A stretch of 64,000 bases of DNA from Pseudomonas capsici. Lineage in GTDB: Bacteria > Pseudomonadota > Gammaproteobacteria > Pseudomonadales > Pseudomonadaceae. The stretch's first letter is position 1; the number at the start of each line of letters is the position of its first letter. Below, one piece after another: positions 45,887 to 53,845 of this stretch. Both the position numbers and the translations under genes were made by a program. The notes under the pieces are model-generated. The model did no database searches. It saw nothing but the letters and a program-made list of their open reading frames with translations, and was not told the DNA's origin. The stretch spans positions 367,383 through 431,382 of the forward strand of contig NZ_JAFGZD010000002.1 in the NCBI RefSeq assembly GCF_017165765.1, written 5' to 3'.

Positions 45887-45901
45887 GTTACACTATAACA
45901 T
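45887..45901. promoter_or_regulatory. Zur-type operator before the ZnuD-like gene
   Basis: TGTTACACTATAACA is an interrupted palindrome with perfect TGTTA/TAACA arms and differs at only two central positions from the proteobacterial Zur box GTTATAGTATAAC. A second, closer match lies before rpmE2 (61825-61839), so the window holds two probable Zur targets. Confidence 0.75.
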
Positions 45902-46062
45902 CTCTTTTTGGCCTGAGAAGGGGAACTTTTTGCCGGGTGCTCTGAATCTTTCCTGTGGTCGGATCTGACGAAACTTCCATCATCTCGCGCTAAGCTCTTC
46001 CTACCTTCTGATGGCTCGGCTAAGGTGCGCACCTTCGCATTCATCAAGCTTCAAGGTCAGCC

Positions 46063-46290
46063 ATGACAACAACCCAGAACGACCCTCTGCACGGCGTCAC
46101 GCTGGAACAGATCCTCAAGGCTCTGGTCGAGCACTACCAATGGTCCGGTTTGTCTGAGCGCATCGATATTCGCTGCTTCAAGAGTGATCCCAGTATCAAG
46201 TCCAGCCTGACCTTTCTGCGCAAGACGCCCTGGGCGCGCGAGAAAGTGGAAGCGCTGTACGTGAAGCTGCATCGCAGCAAGGGTTGGTAA
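46063..46290 (+). CDS. VF530-family (DUF2132) small DNA-binding-like protein
   Basis: A 75-residue protein of the VF530/DUF2132 family (PF09905). It has the typical [53 protein letters not shown]. The structure of VF530 suggested DNA binding by an unusual fold. No cellular role is established. It begins 161 bp from the Zur box on the opposite side from the receptor gene and may have its own promoter. It is followed after 38 bp by the Pr6Pr gene, probably on the same transcript. Confidence 0.9.
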   Translation: MTTTQNDPLHGVTLEQILKALVEHYQWSGLSERIDIRCFKSDPSIKSSLTFLRKTPWAREKVEALYVKLHRSKGW

Positions 46291-46328
46291 GACATTCGGC
46301 ATGGACGCTGGCCTTCAAGGATCAAAAG

Positions 46329-46991
46329 ATGCACAGCGAACATCCGCAACTGACGCAGGGACAGCGTCGCTACACACTTGTTGCCGCCTGCCTGGGCTGG
46401 GCAGGTCTGGCTATCCAGATGTATCTGATTTTCTGGGCACGCTGGGCCGACCAGGCCAGCCTGCTGGGCGGGCTGGTGCGTTTTTTCAGCTTCTTTACGG
46501 TTCTGAGCAATACGCTGGTCGCGGTGGCGCTCACCTGTGCATTGAGTTACCGCCAGTCCCGCGGGCATGATTTCTTTCGCAACCCGGTCGTGTGCGGCGG
46601 CATTGCAGCCAGCATTGCGCTGGTGGGCATTGCCTATAACCTGCTGCTGCGCCATCTGTGGCAACCACAAGGCTGGCAGTGGATCGCGGACGAATTGCTG
46701 CACGACGTCATGCCGCTGATCTTCGTGGTGTATTGGTGGTTGTATGTGCCCAGAGGCAGGCTGCGTTTTACCCATGTGCTGCTATGGACGCTGTATCCGA
46801 TCCTCTATTTCGGCTACGTCCTGCTGCGCGGCAATGCATTGGGGGATTACATGTATCCCTTCATCGATGTCGGGACGCTTGGGTATGCCCGCACGTTGAT
46901 CAATGCAGGCGAAGTACTGCTGGGTTTTGTGGGGATCGCGCTGGTCTTGCTGGGGATCGATAAATGGTTTCGCGAACGAACGCCTCGATGA
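46329..46991 (+). CDS. Pr6Pr family membrane protein
   Basis: A 220-residue protein with six predicted helices (about 18-38, 50-75, 90-110, 130-150, 158-178, 192-212). It resembles the Pr6Pr family through FFSFFTVLSNTLVAVAL near the second helix and LHDVMPLIFVVYWWLYVPRG near the fourth. Function is not known. The ATG at 46329 has AAGGA upstream. A frame starting at 46284 overlaps the VF530 gene and is less likely. Confidence 0.8.
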   Translation: MHSEHPQLTQGQRRYTLVAACLGWAGLAIQMYLIFWARWADQASLLGGLVRFFSFFTVLSNTLVAVALTCALSYRQSRGHDFFRNPVVCGGIAASIALVGIAYNLLLRHLWQPQGWQWIADELLHDVMPLIFVVYWWLYVPRGRLRFTHVLLWTLYPILYFGYVLLRGNALGDYMYPFIDVGTLGYARTLINAGEVLLGFVGIALVLLGIDKWFRERTPR

Positions 46992-47005
46992 AGGCGTTCA
47001 TTCGC
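46972..47005. terminator. Hairpin overlapping the Pr6Pr stop
   Basis: GCGAACGAACGCCT (46972-46985) pairs with AGGCGTTCATTCGC (46992-47005) with one mismatch and a 6-nt loop. It lies between the convergent Pr6Pr and yqjH-like genes and partly encodes the Pr6Pr C-terminus. It probably serves both directions. Confidence 0.65.
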
Positions 47006-47020
47006 CAGGCAATAGCCTGA

Positions 47021-47791
47021 TCAGTCTTCGTCATTTTCATCCAGGCGCCAGTAACCCGCTGCCTTGACGAACCCCTCATCAAGCCCGAATTCGTCCAGCA
47101 GCACACGGCGGATCTTGCGCGACAGGGCTGCTTCGGTGGCGACCCAGGCGTAGAGCTTGCCTGCCGGTATTTCCAGACCGCGGGCAACTTCCAGCAGGTC
47201 CTGTTCGCCGCGCACGACCCAGGTGACCTCCACCTTGGCCTGGCTTGCGAGAGCCTGTTGCTCATCCTTATTGGCTATCTCGATCACCACCCGGGCGGTG
47301 CGATTCGCTGGCAGCGACTCCAGACGTCGGGCAATGGCCGGGATGGCGGTTTCGTCGCCGATCAGCAGATAGCTGTCGAAGATATCCGGCACCACCATGG
47401 AGCCTCGTGGACCGGCGATATGCAGGAATTGTCCTGGCTCGGCCTGAGCCGCCCAGGTGGCCGCAGGGCCGTCACCGTGCAGAACGAAATCGATATCCAG
47501 CTCGCCTGTGACTTCGTCGTAACGACGCGGCGTGTAGTCGCGCATGGCCGGGCGTGGGCCGTCGCCGTTGCTACCGGGTGTGAAGTTTTCCAGCGCAGCC
47601 TGCTCTTCGGGAGTCTGGGCGAATAACAGCTTTACGTGGTCATCGCTGCCCAGGCTGATGAAACCCGCCAGTTGCGGCCCGTGCAGGGTGACGCGACGCA
47701 TCAGTGGGGTCAGGTCGGTGACACGCAAGACTTCAAGCTTGCGCATTCTGATTTCGTGATTGACGCGATGGATCGATTGTTGCGAATTCAT
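47021..47791 (-). CDS. yqjH: Siderophore-interacting ferric reductase (YqjH/ViuB type)
   Basis: A 256-residue flavoprotein of the siderophore-interacting family, which reduces ferric siderophores in the cytoplasm to release iron. The FAD-binding domain (about 15-125) has MRDYTPRRY, and the NAD(P)H-related C-terminal domain (PF04954) has YLLIGDETAIPAIARRLE and YAWVATEAALSRKIRRVL. It overlaps the upstream PadR-type regulator gene by 4 bp. In E. coli the homologues YqjH and YqjI form a reductase-regulator pair, which supports this reading. Confidence 0.9.
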   Translation of the reverse strand: MNSQQSIHRVNHEIRMRKLEVLRVTDLTPLMRRVTLHGPQLAGFISLGSDDHVKLLFAQTPEEQAALENFTPGSNGDGPRPAMRDYTPRRYDEVTGELDIDFVLHGDGPAATWAAQAEPGQFLHIAGPRGSMVVPDIFDSYLLIGDETAIPAIARRLESLPANRTARVVIEIANKDEQQALASQAKVEVTWVVRGEQDLLEVARGLEIPAGKLYAWVATEAALSRKIRRVLLDEFGLDEGFVKAAGYWRLDENDED

Positions 47792-48384
47792 ACGGACTTC
47801 TCCGATGCAGATTGGGGGCCGTCAACGATGGATTTGGCGGTTTCATTGAGCAGGTCGCGCACGCGAAGAATTTCTTCCGGGCTCCAGCGACCGTGGTGCA
47901 TCTGCAGTGCATGACGCAGGTTGTGCACGGCTTCATGGATTTCCGGTGGACGATCGTGACCGCGCAGGGAGCGCTTGCTGACTTCGATCCGCATCCTTAC
48001 GCCATCGAGGGCAACGGCCTGTTCGGTCAGCGATTCCAGACCGGCAGCAGTGATGGTGTAGAGCTTCTTGCCGCCCTGGGCATCGCCCAGGACCAGTTCG
48101 CTTTCTTCAAGAAAGGTCAGGGTTGGATAGATCACACCGGGGCTTGGGCTGTAGGCACCATCGAACATGCCTTCGATCTGACGGATCAGGTCATAGCCAT
48201 GACAAGGCTGCTCGGCAATCAAGGCCAGCAGCAACAGTTTCAAGTCGCCGGGCGCGAACACCCGAGGGCCACGTCCGCCGCGTTCACGGCCAGGGCGTTT
48301 TTCAAAGCCGTCATGGCCATCGCCATATTCGCGAAGCAGGGGACGGTCGTGGGGGCGGTGAGGGGCATCACGCATTCTCTTCAT
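47788..48384 (-). CDS. yqjI: PadR-family metal-responsive repressor (YqjI-like)
   Basis: A 198-residue regulator. A charged N-terminal tail of about 45 residues contains several His (APHRPHDRP and GHDGF), where E. coli YqjI has a His/Cys-rich metal-binding arm. It is followed by the PadR winged helix, GDLKLLLLALIAEQPCHGYDLIRQIE and YSPSPGVIYPTLTFLEESEL, and a C-terminal helical domain. In E. coli YqjI is inactivated by nickel or iron and controls yqjH. Here the two genes are in one operon. An AT-rich double palindrome just before the start is a likely autoregulatory operator. Confidence 0.87.
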   Translation of the reverse strand: MKRMRDAPHRPHDRPLLREYGDGHDGFEKRPGRERGGRGPRVFAPGDLKLLLLALIAEQPCHGYDLIRQIEGMFDGAYSPSPGVIYPTLTFLEESELVLGDAQGGKKLYTITAAGLESLTEQAVALDGVRMRIEVSKRSLRGHDRPPEIHEAVHNLRHALQMHHGRWSPEEILRVRDLLNETAKSIVDGPQSASEKSV

Positions 48385-48399
48385 CTCTCGTTACGATTT

Positions 48400-48422
48400 A
48401 GATATACCTTAAGATATATCTT
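48400..48422. promoter_or_regulatory. Overlapping palindromes, candidate YqjI-type operator
   Basis: AGATATAC-CTTAAG-ATATATCT (48400-48421) is a 22-bp inverted repeat with one mismatch. AAGATATATCTT (48411-48422) inside it is a second, perfect palindrome. They lie 15-40 bp before the regulator start. PadR proteins bind such AT-rich palindromes, so self-repression is likely. Confidence 0.6.
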
Positions 48423-48455
48423 ATATGTTTCGCAAAGAGATACGGACGAACGGTT

Positions 48456-51400
48456 TCATGCGCGCGGTGAGGGCGCGCTGCACATGGCATGTCCACCATT
48501 TTCCAGATAGGGCACAAGAATGGGAGCCATGCCTTTGAGCACCTGAACCGGTAAGGCCGAGGTAAACCTGAAGCCTTCGGCGGCTCGGCCCGGGACAAAA
48601 GCGGTCAGGGTGCCGAAATGGTTTTCACCGATGTAGAACACAAAGGTGGCTGTGCGGTTGATGGCCCGTGAGCTGATGACCCGGCCACCTGCACCGATGC
48701 TTTCGATACGGTTGTCACCGGTGCCTGTCTTGCCGCCCATGGCCAGAATGCTGCCGTCCTGCAGTTTGAAAGTGCCTTGCACGCGCTTGGCCGTGCCGCC
48801 ATCCACCACCTGCGACAGCGCTTCGCGCATGGCGGCTGCCACTTCGGAAGGCAGCACGCGCTTGCCCAGTTCCGGGTTACTGGTCAGTACGGTTTCATAG
48901 GGTGTACCGGCAGCAAAATGCAGGTTGTCGATACGCAGGGCGGGCAGGCGGATGCCATCGTTCTGAATGATGCCGATCAGTTCGGCCAGCGCCGCAGGAC
49001 GGTCACCTGAGCTGCCGATGGCCGTCGCCAGTGAAGGCACCAGATGATCGAATGGATAACCGACTCGCTGCCAGCGCTGCTCGATATCCAGAAACGCCTC
49101 GACTTCCATCATCGTGCGGATACGACTGTCCCGGGCGCTCTTGTGTCGGCTCTTGAACAGCCAGCCATAGACTTCCTGACGCTCATGACGGCTGGCGGCA
49201 ACTGCATCCTTGAACTGCGCCTCGGGGTATTTCAGCAAGTAGCCGAGCAGCCACAGATCAAGAGGATGGACGCGAGCGATGTAACCCTGATCCGGCAAGT
49301 CGTAGGCGCCAGGTCCGTAGTTCTTGTACAGCTCGGTCAGGCGTTTGTCGGTCAGTTTCGGGCTGGTTGCCTTTTCGACCAGATGGGCGCGGACGAAGGC
49401 GTTGAAAGTCTCCTGATCGGCACCGGGCAACAGATAGCGATGCACCGCAGCCAGTCGGGTGGCGGTGGGGTTGATGCCATCGAGAAAGGTGTCCAGCCGC
49501 TCCTGGGTGGATTTGTCCTTGTAGCGCTTCCAGAACTTGAGCAGGAAAACCGTACCTTCACGATCGGCAAACTGGCTCAGGTATTCCTGGCGGCGAGGGT
49601 TGTTATCGTCCTTGAGCAAGGCGGCGCTGTTGTTTGGAGCCTGATAGGTGCTGTAGCGCACCAGATCGCGCATCAGGCGAATGAACGGCAGGTTGATCGA
49701 CTCGCGCAACGACTCGCGCAGTGTCGCAATCCGCCCGTTGTCTTCGCGACGAAAGTTGTTGAAACGATGCATACCCCCACCGGTAAAAAAGCTTTCGCCG
49801 GGGCTGGCCGAGTATTGCCGATCCAGGGCAGCGGAGAGCATTTTCGACAGATCCCGGTCCTTGTTCTGTATCAGGTAATCCAGGGCCCAGCGGGTCAGCC
49901 GGTCGGGTTCTTCCACCGGCGTCTTTCTCAATTCGTTGACGCTCATGGCGGCGTAGCGTTCGTGCAGTTCGGCAATGATCTCCAGATAGGTGGTCAGCAC
50001 CCGCATCTTGGCGGTGGAGCCCAGCTCCAGTTTGCTGCCTTCGTTGATATCGAACGGCTGATCGGTGCTGTCGGTTTGCACCCGCACCCGCGAACCATCC
50101 GGACCGCGCTCGAACAGAGTGAAGCTATAGCGCACCTGAGCCGTACTGGCCGGTGACAGCAGGCGTTCGCCGAACAGACCGATCTTTTCCGCGAAGGCCG
50201 GATTCGCCAGGTCACGCAGATACTGGCTGACGCTGTTCTGCAGTTCGCCCTGCAAGGTGCTGGTGGCCGACAGGTCGAGACGGTCCAGATCGTAGAGCGG
50301 GCGATTGAGCAGGTTGGACAGCCGGCTTCGGGCAACGCTGATGCCCTTGTTGGTTTCGATGGGCTGGATCGTCGGTTGCTGCACCCAGTCACGGTAGGTA
50401 ACGGTGCTGGCCAGTGCCGCATTGGCCAACGCTTCATCGACGATCCTGGCCTGGGTGAGCAGGCGGATATGGCTATCGGTGAGATCCGCCAGTTCCAGTC
50501 GGCCCTTGGTCAGATAATAGGATGGACGACGTTGGGCGATGATCAGCGATAACACTTCGCGCAATGCCAGACCCTTTTCAGCCAGGCCTTTTGCGTCCTG
50601 GGGATCGGAAGCAAGGATCTGATTGGTTCTGGTAAAGTCGGCACCAAACCAGACCCGCAAGCCTTCGGCCATGCCGTGCACTTCGCCGTGCCCCGGCACT
50701 GCGGACAATGGCACGCTGTTGAGGTAATCGCGTACCACATGCTGACGTGCCTGCAAGGTCTGCTCGCCCGGCAGATAGGCCCGCACACTGGCAGAAATCA
50801 TCTGCCGCAACTTCTCCGAACCCGATTGCGTCATGCCGTCTGGCGAATGACGGTATTTTTCCAGTTGCGTCGCCAGGGTACTGCCGCCTGCCGACTGCCC
50901 TGGGATCGAGAATATCTTGGCCACCTGTGACAGTGCCGCCTTGGCGAAGCGCGGCCAATCCACGGCCGGGTTGGCCAGCGGCTGTTGTTCATCGAGCAGA
51001 TCACGGTTCTCGATGAACAGGAGACTGCTGACCACCAGGGGCGGGATAGAAGTGAAGTCGGCGTAGAGTTGCTGCGGGTAGCGAAACTCATAAAGCGGCT
51101 CGTTGCGGCAATCGGTAATCGACAGGCCAGCCTGGATTTTCTCTTCGTAGGGCACGAAAAAACCGTGCTGGCTGTAGCGCAACAGCTCGGGGGAAAAGCG
51201 TGTCTGCCGGGTAATCAGATAGTCGCGTTTGAGCAGGCGCGACAGGAACTCATCCATCGACGAATAGCCAAGGCGCTTGTCGAAAGGCCCCTCACCGGGA
51301 TAGACCACCGCATCGCTCGGACCGGGTTCCAGGGAGTAACTCAAGCTGGCGGCAAAGCGGCTGAATTCCTTGGCCTGAAGCCTGGAACTGCGGCTTTCGA

Positions 51401-51494
51401 CGGCAATGGCCGCTCCCAGTGCAACACCGCCCATGACCACCACGACCCAGAACACCCGCCACCCGTAACGCTTTCGCCGGGGAGGGCTGGACAT
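48456..51494 (-). CDS. Large divergent class A penicillin-binding protein (GT51 + transpeptidase)
   Basis: A 1012-residue membrane protein with one N-terminal helix (about 12-32), a GT51-like domain (about 120-330) and a penicillin-binding transpeptidase domain (about 450-980). The transpeptidase motifs are intact: STAK, SIN and KTGTG. The glycosyltransferase motifs are altered: EDRxF is ENRDL with no following His, GGSTxxQQL is GGSTLATQL, and the RKxxE box reads EKLRQ with Gln in place of the second catalytic Glu. It may therefore be a transpeptidase with weak or no polymerase activity. The start at 51494 is chosen (AGGA upstream). An ATG at 51563 has no site. It is upstream of the regulator gene by 71 bp. 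Confidence 0.85.
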   Translation of the reverse strand: MSSPPRRKRYGWRVFWVVVVMGGVALGAAIAVESRSSRLQAKEFSRFAASLSYSLEPGPSDAVVYPGEGPFDKRLGYSSMDEFLSRLLKRDYLITRQTRFSPELLRYSQHGFFVPYEEKIQAGLSITDCRNEPLYEFRYPQQLYADFTSIPPLVVSSLLFIENRDLLDEQQPLANPAVDWPRFAKAALSQVAKIFSIPGQSAGGSTLATQLEKYRHSPDGMTQSGSEKLRQMISASVRAYLPGEQTLQARQHVVRDYLNSVPLSAVPGHGEVHGMAEGLRVWFGADFTRTNQILASDPQDAKGLAEKGLALREVLSLIIAQRRPSYYLTKGRLELADLTDSHIRLLTQARIVDEALANAALASTVTYRDWVQQPTIQPIETNKGISVARSRLSNLLNRPLYDLDRLDLSATSTLQGELQNSVSQYLRDLANPAFAEKIGLFGERLLSPASTAQVRYSFTLFERGPDGSRVRVQTDSTDQPFDINEGSKLELGSTAKMRVLTTYLEIIAELHERYAAMSVNELRKTPVEEPDRLTRWALDYLIQNKDRDLSKMLSAALDRQYSASPGESFFTGGGMHRFNNFRREDNGRIATLRESLRESINLPFIRLMRDLVRYSTYQAPNNSAALLKDDNNPRRQEYLSQFADREGTVFLLKFWKRYKDKSTQERLDTFLDGINPTATRLAAVHRYLLPGADQETFNAFVRAHLVEKATSPKLTDKRLTELYKNYGPGAYDLPDQGYIARVHPLDLWLLGYLLKYPEAQFKDAVAASRHERQEVYGWLFKSRHKSARDSRIRTMMEVEAFLDIEQRWQRVGYPFDHLVPSLATAIGSSGDRPAALAELIGIIQNDGIRLPALRIDNLHFAAGTPYETVLTSNPELGKRVLPSEVAAAMREALSQVVDGGTAKRVQGTFKLQDGSILAMGGKTGTGDNRIESIGAGGRVISSRAINRTATFVFYIGENHFGTLTAFVPGRAAEGFRFTSALPVQVLKGMAPILVPYLENGGHAMCSAPSPRA

Positions 51495-51933
51495 GGGAGG
51501 GTCATCCTGACGCTCAGCAGAAATCACACCTTGCCTGGTATCGGAATGCCGTAATACGCCCATGATCGATTGGCCCGGTCACCCTGTTAGTCGCACTTGT
51601 CTCAAGCTTAGACGCTGGCCGGGGCGGCGGGAAAAATTGTCGGGTGAGGTGGGGCATTTCGGGTCGGCAGGGCATAAAGGAATAAGTGGGTAGGACGTTT
51701 CCCTTTGTTTTCTGCTGGATTGAACATTGCCGGGCTTGGTGATTACGTCCGGCTTGTCAGGTTTTGTACGAAAAGTCGGCGAACGAAGGTCAGGCAAGGC
51801 AAAAACCGGCGAGGAACGGTCGGACTCGCGTACGAGCCGGTTTTTAACGCCGCATGGCCGAGCGCAGGCACCTTCCGTACAAAACCTGGTGGCAAAGACT
51901 GCCCCGCATGAAATAAATACCAAGGAAGTTGTC
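51495..51933. other. Intergenic region with MITE-like element
   Basis: A gap of 439 bp between the divergent penicillin-binding protein gene and the secreted-protein gene. Most of the right part is the inverted-repeat element at 51758-51888. An open frame runs through the element into the downstream gene but has no start signal there. No other feature was seen. Confidence 0.5.
51758..51888. mobile_element. MITE-like 131-bp element with nested inverted repeats
   Basis: The ends are a perfect 13-bp terminal inverted repeat, CAGGTTTTGTACG at 51758-51770 and its complement at 51876-51888. Inside is a second perfect 10-bp pair, AAAAACCGGC at 51801 and GCCGGTTTTT at 51836. A small CTCGCGTACGAG palindrome lies in the centre. 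It encodes nothing itself. Terminal repeats, small size and position beside an AT-rich patch fit a non-autonomous element. Target duplications are not obvious. Confidence 0.55.
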
Positions 51934-52836
51934 ATGAACAAAAACATGAACTGGTTTTACCCGGCGTTTTTATCCGGTGTTTTATGGACGTTTTCATGCC
52001 ATGCCCTGGCACAGATCGAGGGCGCTGTCGGGCCTTCTGTTTCGACTGCTGCCCAGGTGCAAGAGATCGACGGCGAAGCGTTCACGGTATTGGGCGACCG
52101 TATTCATCAGATCGAACAGACATTGCAGAGCGTCACCTCGGTCGATCGTTATAGTTTTACAGCCGTTCGCGGACAGGATGTATTGCTTGCAACGCCCGGA
52201 GGTGGTGTATCGAACCGGGTATGGAAGGTTGAATATCAGCTCGATGGTGGAGCATGGCAGCTCAAGAAGTACGACGGGCCTGAGGCCTTCCGGGGCCTGA
52301 AACCGGGAGCGCGGATCAATATTCGGGTGCTGGCTTCTGACGGCGTCCGATTTGATAAAGCGGGCTACCGTATCGTTTTCGGCTCATACCCTCATATGCG
52401 CTATGACCTTCATCATGAAGAGGGTCTGCTGAAAATACCTTATGGGCTGACCAAGCCACCTTTTCTGGCTACGCAGGCTTTTACGAAGACATTGCTTGAG
52501 GGGACATTTACCGATAGCAAGGCTTATCCGTTGGAGGGTGGGGTGATGGGTTTCAGATTGGAGCCTCATCACGGGTATAAGGAAATTGAGGAAGAGTTTA
52601 CGTCTGATGCATCAGGGAAAATCTCAAAACTCATCGAGTTCAGCCCTTGTGAGGGAGGGAGGTATGCAGATAATTTTGTTCATAAACACAATGGCAGGAA
52701 TACATGGAGCACTCTCTATAAAGCTGGAAGTTACAGTGCGCGGAATTTGCTTTTAGGGAGTTTGGAAGATAAACCGCATGTTTACGATTTTGGACATATC
52801 TGCAAGAGAACGCTGGTTAATTGGTCAAGAAACTGA
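51934..52836 (+). CDS. Secreted protein of unknown function
   Basis: A 300-residue protein that I do not recognise. It begins with a Sec signal peptide (about 1-27, hydrophobic core AFLSGVLWTFSCHALA). Residues about 60-160 look beta-rich, with VDRYSFTAVRGQDVLL resembling a pre-peptidase C-terminal or Ig-like domain. The C-terminal 150 residues are richer in Lys, His and aromatic residues (PHMRYDLHHEEG, HKHNGRNTW) and hold two cysteines. The 3' half is visibly AT-richer than flanking genes. AAGGAAG precedes the ATG. It is convergent with another unrecognised gene. Transfer by a mobile element is possible. Confidence 0.75.
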   Translation: MNKNMNWFYPAFLSGVLWTFSCHALAQIEGAVGPSVSTAAQVQEIDGEAFTVLGDRIHQIEQTLQSVTSVDRYSFTAVRGQDVLLATPGGGVSNRVWKVEYQLDGGAWQLKKYDGPEAFRGLKPGARINIRVLASDGVRFDKAGYRIVFGSYPHMRYDLHHEEGLLKIPYGLTKPPFLATQAFTKTLLEGTFTDSKAYPLEGGVMGFRLEPHHGYKEIEEEFTSDASGKISKLIEFSPCEGGRYADNFVHKHNGRNTWSTLYKAGSYSARNLLLGSLEDKPHVYDFGHICKRTLVNWSRN

Positions 52837-52892
52837 AAATAGGGTATGACTTGGAGGGGGCTGTCTGGTTGGACAACTCCCCCATCCGTTAG

Positions 52893-53579
52893 TCAAGCCT
52901 TTATATCGATCCGTGGAGATTCCCGCTTCTCTGCATTTTGATGAATCTGCCGTATCCACTCATCGCTCAGGTCATTTTTCCTGACGGCCACGATTTTTCC
53001 ATAATCAATGGTGTCTTGAAAATTCATGAGATTGAGATTGTATTTTCCTCCAAATTTTTCTGTATCGTGATCCACCAGAGTCATCATGCTTTTAGCATGG
53101 AGTTGAACGCTTTCCTTGAAGTCTTCGATGTGGTTGAGTGTGTCGCTAAGCCACTTTATCTCATCCTCGCTCAGGCTGTTTTCATATGAGATAACTTTTA
53201 TCTTGGCGTCATCACCAAGGGTATAGCTAAAGCCCTTTTTCGCCAGTTCCGGTTTCAATTCAATGAGTTCTTTTCTGAAATTATCGTAATAGCATTGTTG
53301 AAGAGAAAGGTATGAGACGGAACGCATTTCTTCAAAGCCCAGAAAAATTTCCTTGGTCATGGGAGTCCCTACTTCGTCAGGGTCTCCAGAACCACTGTAG
53401 TAAAGCTTGTTCTTCCATGGCTCCTCCTCCCGAGTATAAAACTCTTTGGCCCGTGCCTCTTTGGCGCTCATGCCGGATTCTGCTTCTGGAGCAGCCGTTT
53501 TCATGGGAGTTGAAGCACCAGGCTGAACAGAAGATAGTTGAGGTTTCACTGCGGTTGATACAACGCTGCCGATATTCAT
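52893..53579 (-). CDS. Unrecognised AT-rich gene, cytoplasmic or exported without Sec signal
   Basis: A 228-residue protein without family resemblance known to me. The first 45 residues are polar and rich in Ser, Ala, Pro and Thr (SSVQPGASTPMKTAAPEAES), without a Sec signal, and the rest is predicted helical and charged, ending ESPRIDIKA. The start at 53579 has a strong AAGGAGAA site. An N-terminus of this composition is seen in some type III or other non-Sec exported proteins, but no hrp box was found upstream, so an effector role is unproven. The gene is AT-rich and isolated between convergent and codirectional neighbours. Confidence 0.72.
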   Translation of the reverse strand: MNIGSVVSTAVKPQLSSVQPGASTPMKTAAPEAESGMSAKEARAKEFYTREEEPWKNKLYYSGSGDPDEVGTPMTKEIFLGFEEMRSVSYLSLQQCYYDNFRKELIELKPELAKKGFSYTLGDDAKIKVISYENSLSEDEIKWLSDTLNHIEDFKESVQLHAKSMMTLVDHDTEKFGGKYNLNLMNFQDTIDYGKIVAVRKNDLSDEWIRQIHQNAEKRESPRIDIKA

Positions 53580-53795
53580 GTCTTTCTCCTTTATGAGTTG
53601 ACGCTCTATCAGTAGCGGCCGCTGAAAGTAAAACTTGTCCTGATAAGTTTGTAGGAGTATTCCTAGATGCAAGTATGCTGGGGAAGTTGTAGGGTTTTTC
53701 TCTTTTTATATCGGTTAAGTCAGTAAAGTTTGTCAGTCTTTCAAGGGGCTTTTGTTGGATAGGAAGCGTTGGTCAACGTAGCCTCCGTAATCGTA

Positions 53796-53827
53796 CAGGC
53801 TGGCAAACATCCCTGTTTGCCAGCCTG
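53796..53827. terminator. Hairpin with 14-bp perfect arms
   Basis: CAGGCTGGCAAACA (53796-53809) pairs perfectly with TGTTTGCCAGCCTG (53814-53827) around TCCC. It is just after the stop of the OpgC-like gene on the minus strand and is the likely end of that transcript, though no long T run follows. Confidence 0.7.
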
Positions 53828-53845
53828 TTTACATTAAAACCTGCC

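Noticed and set aside
53580..53845. Search for a hrp box upstream of the unrecognised gene at 52893-53579
   Set aside because: No GGAACC with a CCAC box at proper spacing on the relevant strand, so a type III effector call is not supported.
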